Shown here: positions 1-13,000 of the stretch, piece after piece
Layout of the letters: every line of letters starts with the position of its first letter
How positions within the stretch are numbered: position 1 is the stretch's first letter
DNA from: Lingula anatina
Lineage: Eukaryota; Brachiopoda; Lingulata; Lingulida; Lingulidae
Length of the DNA: 64,000 nucleotides
Assembly (NCBI RefSeq): GCF_001039355.2
Contig: NW_019775539.1
Span: 183,967 to 247,966, forward strand
Direction of reading: 5' to 3'
Translations under genes and position numbers: made by a program
Notes under the pieces: generated by a model
Databases searched by the model: none
What the model was told of the DNA's origin: nothing
What the model saw: only the letters and a program-made list of their open reading frames with translations

Positions 1-2351
1 TTTTTTCTTTAATATAACGCTCTTTTTCCGGTTTTTCCTCAACACGTTTTCTTCCACGGAAGCTTCAAGATACCTTGAGAGCAATTTCTTTTATTAATGT
101 TCGCCACCGTGTTTGAACTTAATTGTTTAAGTATTGATATTTAACGTCATTTACAAATACCAATAAAATAACCCCATGAAATAAATGAGATATATTGAAA
201 AATATGAAAGCCCACCAAGACGAGTTTCATACCTGTTATTACCTGGCTTGGGAATTGCAGCGGTGCATAATTAACAGGTTTTATTGTTAACGAGCTCTTG
301 GTCAACTACAATGAATTTAAAAATGCATCAGCAATTAGTAAGCTTGCCAACTGATGACAGTATCTTAAAGACTATCAGCTTTTGATATGATCTAAATCAC
401 CTGAGGTGACCGAGATCGCAACTATTGTCACCGAAGTTAGTAAGTTAGTCACGGAAGACCGTCACAGATAAAGAAAGATAGTCAAGGAGTGCTGCAATTT
501 TGGTAAATCCCACGGCAACACACTGAGGCATAAAGAAAATTGCTCAACTCCGTTTAACACAACTTTCCAAAATTATTCTGTCTGTTTGCACCATGCAGCT
601 CAGTTGAGTCTCATAGACCTTTATCCCAATTGTCGTCACAGTACCGCGTGACCCAGATCTGTTGCTTCATTTATGCATATTGAGGTGAGGTTTACTAAAA
701 CGCTTTTTTACTACTAATAGATTGTTTTTATAATTTTTAAATGGCGGGGATAGATTAAAACATACCTCTAGTGTATAGATTGAGTGTTGAATGTTCAAAT
801 TTCGAGAAATGGATTTTTATATGACCATTGTCCTTTAAGATTGATAATGGCTCTCAAGTGAATAATTTACTGAAACATGTATTTGACTCCATTAATCATG
901 TAGCCGACCTGTAACCCAAAAGTAAGAATGGTCAGTTATAAGACAACTCAGTGAAATCTATACGTCAAAGTGACACATTTTATAAAACATTTGTTGAAAA
1001 ATAAGGAAACAGTTACTAAAATTGGCCTGCTGTGTTACTTACAACACGCTAAAAATCGATTTTCAAGTCAGACTTTGTGTGCAGTTCGATTGTACAGCTC
1101 CTCTTTGTGATCTTAAGGTTATCGTCACCCTTTGCCCCAAACTCCTTATTTACTGCCTTACATACATTCTTTTGGGTAATGAATGAATCATCGGTGTCCA
1201 GTGCCTTAATTAAGTGACATTTACACATATGTCATCTAACAGGTGACGTAATAATCACGATTTGGGGGTAAAAACTGAAAAATTGGTTTCTCAAATTTAT
1301 CTTAAACCTGAGCACCCACGATCACCGTTTTAACGCCATTTTAATGACACTATTTAGTACTGCAAACCCTGCCAGCGATTTTTCATAGAATTCTTAGTTC
1401 AGATTTTATCGTTGATAAAGAAAAACAATGCCTTTGTTTAACGCAAATCTGTAAATGGGGACTCATAACCCATAACAAAAACATGTTAACCAAACTGACG
1501 GCACAGAATTGTAGTCTGGACAACTTCGTTCTTCAACAGTGGCCACAGTAAACAGATAACATGCCATTTTTATTCATTTATTTATTTATTTCAGTTTGTT
1601 TAAATCGAAGATAATAACGCACCATAGGGTTTTCTTCACGCACCGCTCAGATCGCAGTGTTTATACGATAAATTGTCGCCTTGTCACAGACTACGTGGAA
1701 ATGTGCAATTTTATAATTTCGCTGTCCTTGAGCGATACTGGCTATAGGAACCACTAAAGAAGTTAAATGCGCGTAGGTACTGGGTTTTCTTTCATTTTGT
1801 GGAGATAAACGCCCATCGTCGGTCGCACCTCATTCCGTCCACTCCCGATTCTGGTTTCTGAGCGTCAGGACCGTTACATATAGTGTCTGGTTACCACAAT
1901 CGTTTTGAAAAAGTAAATGAATTTCTGGGTGCCAGGTTCCTTTTTCGAAAACCAAATTTTTTTTTTCGACAAACAGGATTTTTTTTTCAAATTTTTTAAT
2001 GAAAAATTATATAAACTAAAATTTTACTCCAGACAGAAGTGTTGCATCGCAGGTCACGCCTTCACCTCTCCTCACCCCCCCCCCCCCTCCCTCATACACA
2101 CAAAGAACACTTCGTCAAAAACGACACTAGCTTCTCAGTGACAGAGTCGTTTTTTCGATTGTATTTAATCAAACTTAGCACCCCACACCCACCCAGCAAA
2201 ACGAGTCACCCAAAGCCAGTTAATCCTCGACCACCGACCTTAGACAACGTTCGGCAGCGATCTAAGCCAGTCCAAACGACAAAAAGAGACCGTGATACCG
2301 TAGGCACCGATTTCACCTCCCAGCACGGCGGTTGCCCCTGACCCCCCCCCC

Positions 2352-2388
<37 letters not shown>

Positions 2389-3473
2389 ACCCAAATGATT
2401 CTAGCAACTAAGCATAGTAATATGTAAATTTTCCACGCTCCAGTAGAAAGGAAGAACGTATACTGTTTTGTTACCCAAATGTTTATTCCTGCAGCCTTAA
2501 TTTACTATTACAATAACTCTTATCATGTCACATTCCCATACATCGATGCATCAAAAATTTTCTCTGGTTTCCCAAAACTTTACATTCTAGTCTTCTCTTC
2601 AGTCTACTTTCACTTCTTTGGTAATGGTAGTATGTTTTACGTTTTTACATAATATATTTTATTATTATTTTCTCCATAAGTATTCATTAAAAGCGAATAA
2701 TAAGCGCTCAATCAAACTATTTTAATTCTCTTCATCCCAACATAAAATAATGATTTTAATCTTTATGTTACTATTTTTTACTTCTCGTTCGTTGCACTAT
2801 TTGATTCTTTTATCCACACACTCTGGCTCATTGAAATAAGACTCGGATCATAGTCGTTGACTGTAAAATCCATTTCACTAAAACAACAAAACAATAGTAA
2901 TTGATTTTCATTACGATGAAAGTGCTAGAATCGTTTTTGAAAAACACCAATAGTTTCGAATTGCTAGGTTCCTTCTTTAAATATTTGCAGTGAATATTTT
3001 CTTGAGTTAATGAAATTTTTAAAAAGCATTTCCCATAAACAAACAAAACATTACATCATTGCTGAATATTGCGATTTATATAAGGGTAGGATGTATGCTA
3101 ATCATATACAATGCACTAAGTCTTAAAGTTGCGTGTCTATCTCCATACGAAACCAAATGCCTTCACTGTACACAAGCTAGCGTAGGTTTCTAGCAGTTAG
3201 AGTTTTTCTAGATAAAAACATTATATATGTGTTTCCAAAGAATATTACTGAAAATACGAACGTTATTATGTGAAAAATACTAGTGTACAAGTCAATGGAC
3301 AAAATCTAGGAAATTAAATCAACAGCTACATTGCATACTCTCTTTAATAAATATCATATTTAAAGATCAAAGTACTCTATATTAAATACGTGCCCATTTA
3401 ATAAAAATATGGTTACTTGTTCTGCCGTTCCAGAAAAGGCATTTGTTAACATGTTTGATAACAATTAACACCA
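1..3473. other. Gene-poor AT-rich flank downstream of the first gene
   Basis: I see no convincing coding exon here. The short open frames are low-complexity or unsupported. The stretch holds a homopolymer C run near 2078-2090 and a C/CA microsatellite at about 2342-2384. It is the 3' side of the minus-strand gene whose stop codon lies at 3474-3476, so part of 2.8-3.47 kb may be its 3' untranslated region. I could not pick a poly(A) signal with confidence. Confidence 0.5.
2342..2384. repeat. Poly-C / (CA)n microsatellite
   Basis: A run of C is followed directly by about 15 CA dinucleotides. It is simple-sequence DNA with no coding support. Confidence 0.9.
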
Positions 3474-6400
3474 TCACACAGTACTTTCTTTTCGGTTCAG
3501 TAAATCCTGTATTCCATGCATCCGATCTTTGCAGTCTTTTATGGCTATTTCCCAGGAGAGACAAGCCCTCATGGTCTTCTCCCAACATGCCTCCAAGGTC
3601 GGATCCATTTTACCACTTTCAAACTTCAGAGGGAAGTTGCCCTGCCTTATTCCAGCACAAAAGACGCTTACTACAAGATCTCTGTGAATTTTGTAAGCAT
3701 GTTCAATATGCCATACCTCCCACATCATGAGCCCAAGGGCGTAGATGTTGGCATCAGCATCGTAAGGTTTGGTGCCATCGAGGACGCTGTAGGGGAGATA
3801 AACCATAGACCCTATGGTGGAGTTGGGATCTGGGGGTGGCATCGTGACAGGTTTGCTGATGTTCACTAACTTCACGGTTTTATCCCTCCCAGCCTATAAA
3901 AATATAAGGGATCGTTCAGAATGAACTTGGTCGCAACAGCTTATGGGCACTTACTCCTCGGGGACCCTCGCTGAATGTAATCAGATTAACAGACTAACAC
4001 GCCTCCTCTTGAGTAAAATAGGGAGAAAGAGTACGCCAGTCACGTTAGAAAAAAAAGAAGATTAAGCAAGTGCTACCGTGAAGTTAATGTGCATGAACTA
4101 TTGTGACCTAACTCCCCTAAGTGAACAGGTATATGTGTAAACAGGTATGTGTAAAATTTCTACACACACTGGACAAAAAAAGTGTCACCCCTACTGAGCC
4201 AATACTATGGGGGAGATAAATGACTGTGGAATGATATGATCCTGGTATCATTTTATTAACATCAAATTTCACAAAAAATTACAAAATGGGAACAAAATAT
4301 ACATTCTACCAAAATATGTAGTTTCAAGTCCAAAATTACTACTTAGTGGCATAGCCACGTGACCTAATAATAGGTGCCAGTCTACGAAGCAAGGATTCAT
4401 TTAATTGTCTGGTGCGTTCAGGGCTTATGCTGGCCCAAGCATGAAGCACTGATTAGAACAGAGTTTCTCTGCTGGTTAGACGGGCATTTGTAAAAAGTTT
4501 TGACATATCATTCCACACATTTTCTAATTTGTTTGTATCCGGACTCTGGGCAGGCCACATCACCCTGCGAATGTCCTGTTGGTCAAACCAATCATCAACT
4601 GCTCTGGGCCTGTGACAAGGAGCATTGTCATCCTGGTGAACAGATGGATAATTCCTTTCACCAAACATATTAGTAATAGATGGTAGCAAGCCTGACTCCA
4701 AAACATCGATATATTTCTAGTTATTCGTGTTTCCATTAACCACTATCAATTCGCCCAAGCCATGGATGCTGATGCAGCCCCACACCATGATGAATATGCT
4801 GCTCCGGGTTCGAAAATTCAGTGCATGTGGTTCAAATGCTTTACCAGCAGTTTGCCAGCATAGTACCCGTCTGTCATCAGAGGTCAGACCAAAGCGACAC
4901 TCTTTCTGTACTTGTATTACATGAAAATAATTTGTGCAATTGATGAAAAGATTTGAGCTTCATACTCTTTACTTTATATTTGAATATAATTATTTATTCT
5001 TCGGGGGGGGGGTAGTAATCCGGGGGGGGGGGATTGTCCAGGGAGGAATTGACCAAGGGAATCGTCCAGGGGGTAATTGTCCGGGGGGATTGTCCTGATA
5101 CCTGTACACCATATCTTGTACAAGGCTGTGGGTTCACGTCTGTTTATTTGTTTCTTGTAATGCTCTTTGCGCTCTATGTCAAAAAGCAACAAAATCAAAC
5201 TAAATCACAAGAGAAAGGAGAATTCAAGATAAAAGTTGATATATCTTTTTTATAAATACTCACGGTAATCATAACTGTATCCATAGACAAATCCAGACAG
5301 ACGAAGCCATTCTTGTGCAGGTAGGCCAAGGCGTTCGCCAGTTGGATAAGACAATCTATCGGTTCTTTGAGTAAACAATGGACCAGCTGACCCGGTAGGA
5401 CTTTACGACTGCCCTTGCCACTGCTGAGGACCCTCAAACTGGTCAAACGCGGGGTCAAGATAAGAGATGGCAATTCACTTGTTGGATCCAAATAAGTACC
5501 CAGTATGGTGGGAATGAATCTCCTCTTTTGTTGCTTCATTTTTCTGGAAAAAATAATTTGTCCTTGTGTTATGTCCTATTTAATGTATGGTGCCAGCCAT
5601 AAATCTCTACGATTAAGAAAGAAAAAACTAAACTGAAGTAAGCATAGAGAATGTTTAAGACAAAAAAGAGTTAACTTCTTATTTCTACACACCTCATTTC
5701 AATGATATCCTCACGTACTTGCTTTTCACATGTAGCCCCTTTATATCGTTTTACAGATATTTTGAGGGACGGACCCTTTGGAGATTTTAAGATGGCAGAG
5801 AAAACTTCAGTCCAGTTTCCTTTATATGACGTTGGCCCTTTAACAAGTCTGATGTCTGCTTCCACATCTGTCTCGTTATAATCGTACGAGAAAAGATGTG
5901 TAATAGCAAAATCTTCCAGCGCACGGTTAACTCTGGTAAACTTCTTGACAACAGGGTCATAGGTGTCGATGAGCTGCTCCTTAGACCGTTGGTCTTCTTT
6001 AATGGACTGCATGTACTTTCTTGTTGATGATATAAGCTGTGGAATGGACTCGCGCATCATCTGTAGATGATCCCTGGCTTCTTGGAGTTGAGCATCGACA
6101 TAGGCCTTTGTAACATCACGCTTAGCCATTATTTTCAAAGCCTCGGATGATCTGTCTCGAAGAAATTCACATTTCTTCTGGTCATATTGTTTTAAGATTT
6201 GTTTTTCTTTCCTCTTCCTTACATGTTTTTTTACGTCAACAAAAAGAAATGCCGGTGACGCAAGAAGCATACCCAACGCACCAATGGGTAAAATGATTGG
6301 TGAAAATAAGCCGAGTGCAATTTTTTCACCTAGGTTAAAGTCTACAATTGACATTTTGTTCACCTCATTGTCCATTAGGTCTTGTAATTCCATGTAGGCC

Positions 6401-9400
6401 GCCAAATCTCTACTTTCACTGGAATCTGTTTCCGAGGACCGTTCCAGCATGTTTTCAATCATGCGCAGCTCAGATTCAATTAACTGGAATTCTCTCGTGA
6501 ATTTTTTGAACAAGTCTTTCTTCAGAGTTTCAAAATGCTTTTCTTCTGTTTCCCAAGACCTGATGGCATCAATGATTCTTTTACAGATGGCATCTTCTAT
6601 TCTTCCTTCTAAATAGTTCCAACTAATCCCATAAGGAGCTTCGGCATTGGTCCAAGAGGTAACTCGATCACAGACAGGATCGCTGCCAAGATATTTAGAT
6701 AAAGAATCAGTAATGGTTTCACATTCTTTATAAAGATGTTCGTCTAGTTTTTTCAAAATTTCTTCCGACTTTTTCTCAAGTCTGTCCAGCCGTTTCTTCT
6801 GTGAGTTGTGCTGAGCTTCAAGTTCATCCCTAGTCAAATTGGCAGAATGAAGATACTGCTCAGCACAATCTATAGTGCGCTCTACCATATGTTTGCCCCA
6901 GCTAAAATAAACATAGTATAAATAACCTCTATTATGAAAAATATTTGAAACAGCCCCAGGAACTGGCTCAAAATTTGCGCGCTATACATAAATGTAAACG
7001 CACATTACATGTACATATAGATATGGTTTGCTAACACAATGTTAAATTGGGTGTCGTATTATTACTCAGGAACGCGGAATGAGTTTACTTTAATAAATAA
7101 ATAAATAAACTGAAACACACCGGTGCACATGCTCCGTCCTTCTTTGCAAACTCACTGGAATCAGGCCCTTGATGCCTCTGACCAGTCGCCTGTAGTCGTG
7201 AGTCATGTACCCAGCCTGACTGTGCTGCCACGCCATTTTAGCAGAAAGGGTAAATATCTGCTTTGATGAATCCATTGGCCGGTTCCAGCCCTCACTCACT
7301 GCCAAACGCACATTCTCTAAAGCCTTTTCCCTTGCGTACCCTGGCACAAGATCCCAGCGGTTGCAGACAAAAATAGCACAGCCAGGGTCAAATATTGGCT
7401 CTCCAGCAGTATCCTTCATATCTTGAAGTTGCCGCAGCAATTTTTGGAGCTACGGAAAGAACATCAGATAAAGCAGATGCTATCATATGGTCTTTGCACA
7501 CTTGAAACCATTTCATTTATTCTCTCATCTTCAAACGAGAAAGAAAAGGCTATCACACATATTAGATTAAATGGAACGTGTTGGAAGTGAGCTGAAAGTA
7601 ATTTTTGAAAACAAATATTATTTTTAAATTATTAAAATGTTTAAGTCAATTTAGCGAAGATATTATTCCTGACTGTTGGTGGCCGTTTAGGATTTTAAAC
7701 AGTAAAAAATGAAATCAGAAAAGCTTCTAGTGAACACGGCTAGTTTATGAGTGTTTTATATACACTTTGACCAAAAGCCTGATCAAGCCTGCCTCAGCTC
7801 ATCCCGTTTAGTTGGCCAGTCCTCTTTCCTTCTTATTGCACAGCCTAGAGCATCTCAAAAATGCTCTATGGGATTCGAACAAGGAGAAAAGGCAGGCTTG
7901 TCTATTTGCCCGATAGGCCATTGAAGAATTGTTGCGTTCTTTGATCCCAATGAAGATTGTTGAAATAGAAAAAAGACCAAAGTGGGCTTGGTCTGATGAT
8001 GGTTCGACCTTCATTATGACTACCACCGTTGGCAAGTTTTAACCCAAAAAGTATTTAGCAAACCTACTAGTATCCCAAAATTGACATGGAACAAGGAGTC
8101 TTATATCAGTACTATAAAAAATCAACTACATTTTATCAGAAAACCAAACGTGCACTTAGTAACACACGTGAAGGCAGTGAAGGCAATGAAATATATGGGT
8201 CCATTGTAATGTGGTTTCTTCTGTTAGGTGAAGAAAATTTTCTCTGAGTCCTCTGAGAAAAATCTGACAACTGTTCTTTGACTACACATCTGGTAGAGCA
8301 TACGATCCTTCCAGGTTGTAGTCTTAGGTGGGAAACCACTGCCGATGACTGATCACACATATTTCTTTGACCTACCGCTGGATGATATTACGATTTATCT
8401 CAGGAAGATACAGTATCTACTTTTCACACCTCAAGCCTCGAACAAATCAAGGACTGTATCCAATGAAGATCTGTTAAAACAAACCAACCGGAGAAGCGTT
8501 AGTAAAGTCATCAGGAAAAGGAGATGGAAATGGATTGGCCAAGTTTCACCACAAAAGTAACCATGTACTAGACACCAGAGGGACAAAGAAAAAGAGGCAG
8601 ACCTAAGACCACACGGAGGCTGAAACAACTGAGGGAAACCCGGGGAATTATCCAACACCTAGCTCGTGAGAGAGCGCAGTGGGAGATCTTTGTCGGTGCC
8701 CTAGACGCCCGACTGCGTGAAAGTATATAGTAGTAGTACCTATAACAGCACTAGACAAAACTGACATGCGACTCCAACTCCGAGTGAAAAATGCACATGA
8801 CCCATCAGTGTGATCAGATATGTTACATAACCATAAGGTAATTAAATCCAATCAGCTCTTGTGTGTTAAGAAGGTAATTATTACACTTATACCATTGTGG
8901 CGATAGTTAAGCTGTGTTCATGTTTCTGACAATTATTACGGTGAACTTTGAAATTAAATCATATCTTGTTTTCCATATTCCATATTCCATTATTTTAACA
9001 AGGGAGTAAAAGGGTGCATATATTGGTATGGTGACTGGTGGTCACTTAAAGGAAGTTCATGTTCACCCCGCAAGGGTTCTTCGCAACTTTATGTTGATTT
9101 GAAAATTTTTAAGCAATACACACTAACATGCTTTTAATGCAATTTTGTCTGGGGGAAACTGCACAAGTTTATTGCCAGCAATATTATTGGAGAATTGAGA
9201 AAAGCTTTGAATACAATATCAGTGCAGTTTACTTACCCTATCTTCTTGTACTCCGCCTGACTTATCAGTCATAATGACATAAATGAAGGCAAAGACGTCA
9301 TTGTTGGCAATAAAGTCAAGAACCACGTCATCCATGACACCACTCTCACCAATACCAGGGCTGTCGATGATATACACACCACTCTAACGGTATAATACGA

Positions 9401-10001
9401 TTTTGTTTATGTATTTTGTGGATACTTAATATGAAGGCATCATACCTTTGACATAAAGTTTAGCAATTTTCCGTGAAAATACATGTATATACCAGTTTCC
9501 AATTTAATTTCATGTCACAATTTTACACGTACATAGAGGTAGATCTTTAAGAAACACAATTTATACATCATTTTCCATATGCCCTGTCTTTATGAAATAC
9601 GTCATTACCTTTAACAGTTCAAATGGCAAATAAACATCAACGGTGCACTTTTCCTGTTCATCCTCCCTCGCTGCACCCTTAGGGAATAGAACAGGCTCCA
9701 AAGCCGAGCACAAATCATCAGGCTTCTTTATGGGGACTTCCGACGACTTCTTGCTGCCGTCAGGTTGGTGTGTCACTTTGAATACTCTAGGTTCTTCTCC
9801 ATACTTTATTCTTGTGATCGCTGCTGTGCAGCTTAAATGGGCTTCCGGTAGGATCTTTTTGCCAAGGAGAAGGTTCAAAAGCGTGCTCTTCCCCGAAGAA
9901 GTTTCGCCTAGAATGTGAAAAACCTTGGAAGTGAAAATAATATGATAAAGCCTTCATAACACATTGGTAACAATGCCTTGACGAAGCACTTTTTGCATTA
10001 C

Positions 10002-10062
<61 letters not shown>

Positions 10063-13000
10063 AGGCCAAAGTGATAAACAAACAAATACATATGTAAAAA
10101 GCAATGTTTGATACATTAATGAATTATAAATATTTTGATGCATCTAGAAAGATCTACATAATAGTTGTTGAATACAGTCCGAGCTTTCGGCCCCTGGGCC
10201 TTCTTCGGGGAATATGAACAAAAAGTAAAAAAAACAAATTCCTAGGATACGTGACGTCGGTGATGTGTTGAAGACATGCGATGGCCCAAAAGCGTGCTAT
10301 ACGTAAACAACGTAAATTATCCGTACTTAACAAGCGTCTATCCTTTTGCCCGACAACAAAACTTGATTTTATCCAAACCTGCGGAGACATGGAAGATTTC
10401 TTCAGAAGATTACGCCTCAAAGAATATTTCCACAATAAAGAAGTCAACCATTAAGATATACAGAACCTCTCCACGAAACAGAAAACTTCAAACTGGACTC
10501 CACCACCTGGCCGGAACAGTAAACTGGACCGGTACATCGAAAGTTTTCGTCACCGAATGAGGTCCAACATCCTGGGAAAGCAATTTAAGTCCTTGTATAA
10601 CTAATGTTTTAAGGAACGCCAGGCAATACGCTCCCTCAAAGAAAACAAAAATATCGTCATCAAACCAGCAGACAAAGGCGGAGCTACAGTCATCATGGAC
10701 AAAACCGACTACAACACAGAAGTATACCGCCAACTAAATGACAAAGCGTACTACTCCTACCTCAATACGGATCCTACTAACGCTTTCAAAAAAGAGCTGA
10801 ATCAACTCATTAAGGGGCTTCCACACAATGACCAACAGCTTCCGACTAAAATGATACCGACTGATCCTAAACCTGGTACTTTTTACATCTTGCCTAAAAT
10901 CCATAAGGAAGGAAATCCCGGACGACCCATCATCTCTGGCATCGGCACACTTACAGAAAGCATATCAGGGTTATAATTAATTGAAAGAGATCTTAAACCT
11001 ATCGTCAGGGATACTAAGAGTTTTATCCAGGACACTACCGACTTTCTAAGAAAGATCCAAATGGTAGAAAATTTACCCGATAATACGCTTTTAGTTACCA
11101 TGGACGTAGTAGCCCTTTATACTAACATACCACATCAAGATGGTATCCAAGCACTTGAAAATTCTTTAAGAAATAGTAAACATAAGACTGAACAGCCTGA
11201 TTCAATCACAAAACTCACTGATTCCATAATTAATCACAACTATTTCCAATTCGACAAGGAAAACGAGTTTCTTTTGCAGGTAAAAGGAACGGCCATGGGC
11301 ACAAGAATGGCCCCTCAATACGCCAACCTGTTTATGGCTAACTTAGAAGAATCTGTCCTAGGCAAGACCCCAAAACAACCCACATTCTACGTCCGATACA
11401 TTGGCGACATTTTCCTTATATGGACACACGGAGAAGATTACCTCAAAAAATTTGTAGAGCTTTTCAATAATGAAAACCCGTCGATACGCCTCACTCTTAA
11501 CTATTCCAACATACAACAAAACTTTCTGGATACAACTGTCTTTAGAAAAAACAATAGACTGGCTACATGTGCATATCGGAAACCTACGGACCGCTCGGCC
11601 TACCTACATCCCACCAGCTTTCACCCTTCACACATCAAAAAATCCATTGTGTTTAGCCAGACCTTAAGATATAATAGAATCAACTCGGAACCCGAAAAGA
11701 AGAGTGAACAGCTTACAGATTTGCAAAAGCTTTTTGAAAGACGGCAGTATGACACACAAATGATCAAAGAAACCATGGGTAAAGCTAATGGAATCCCAAG
11801 AAAAGATCTTCTCCAATACCAAAGAAAGGACACCCACGAAAGGGTCCCTTTAGTAGTTACCTTTAATCCCGCCCTTTACCACCTTAAAAGGATAGCGCGG
11901 GATTTTAAATCTAATCTGAAAAAAACTCCTGGTTAACAATAACAGCCTTGGCGTTACGGGCACATTTCCTTGCAACAACAGAAGATGCCTTCTCTGCCCG
12001 TGCATCATTAACAACCCCATCATCACTCCGGGAGGCAAGACACTCATCCCTAGGGGAAAATACACCTGCGACTCTCAGAACGTCATCTACTGATAAGATG
12101 TAAAAAATGCCATCAAATGTACGTCGGAGAAACAAGCCAGAAATTAAAAGACAGAATTAGACACCACCGCTGCACTGTAAACAACAAAAACCTTTTCGTA
12201 CCAGTGGGACAGCACTTCAACACGCCGAACCACTCAGTTAATGACATCACTGTCACCGTTCTAAAAGGAAACTTAAACGACACTAGACAAAGACGGATCG
12301 CCGAACAGAAATTTATAAGAACACTAAACACCTTGAATAGTGGACTCAATAGGGATAATGGTTTTTTAAATATGTATTGATTTTTTTCTTTGTTACGTAA
12401 TTTTGACGTTGTTTACGTATAGCACGCTTTTGGGCCATCGCATGTCTTCAACACATCACCGACGTCACGTATCCTAGGAGTTTGTTTTTTTACTTTTTGT
12501 TCATATTCCCCGAAGAAGGCCCAGGGGCCGAAAGCTCGGACTGTATTCAACAACTATTATGTAGATCTTTCTAGATGCATCAAAATATTTATACTTCTAT
12601 TATTACCAAGATCTATACGGTGAATCAACATGAATACATAAATGAATGAACCGATAAAATAATGCGAATAGAATTGATTGAATAAAAAATTAAAAATTAA
12701 TGACCCAATCTAGAAACATCATATGGATATAATACATGTATTTATTATGGAATATGCGTATGCATGTGTGTGTTATCATCGGATATTGTGAGTGTGTTCC
12801 CTTTTACAACTGCACATGGTTGAGCTCAGAAAAACGCTCCAGGTTGTTATTCGTCCGTTCACTTGTGAACAGCAATAATTATAAGGTATTAAAGCTGACA
12901 TGTCTGGGGATAACACCCCATGCTCCAGTGGGTAGCTCAACGACTGGCTAACGATAACACAGTGAGCAAACATGTATTGTGTTCATGTAATACAATCCAT

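Larger units (their letters stand above)
10125..12593 (+). mobile_element. Penelope-like retroelement with inverted terminal repeats
   Basis: The body encodes a Penelope-type reverse transcriptase followed by a GIY-YIG endonuclease on the plus strand. It is flanked by a roughly 190-base inverted repeat: 10125-10318 matches the reverse complement of about 12397-12593, with small gaps. It lies in the intron between exons 2 and 3 of the pseudokinase gene, opposite to that gene. The coding part is broken by stops and frameshifts, so this copy is inactive. Confidence 0.9.
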
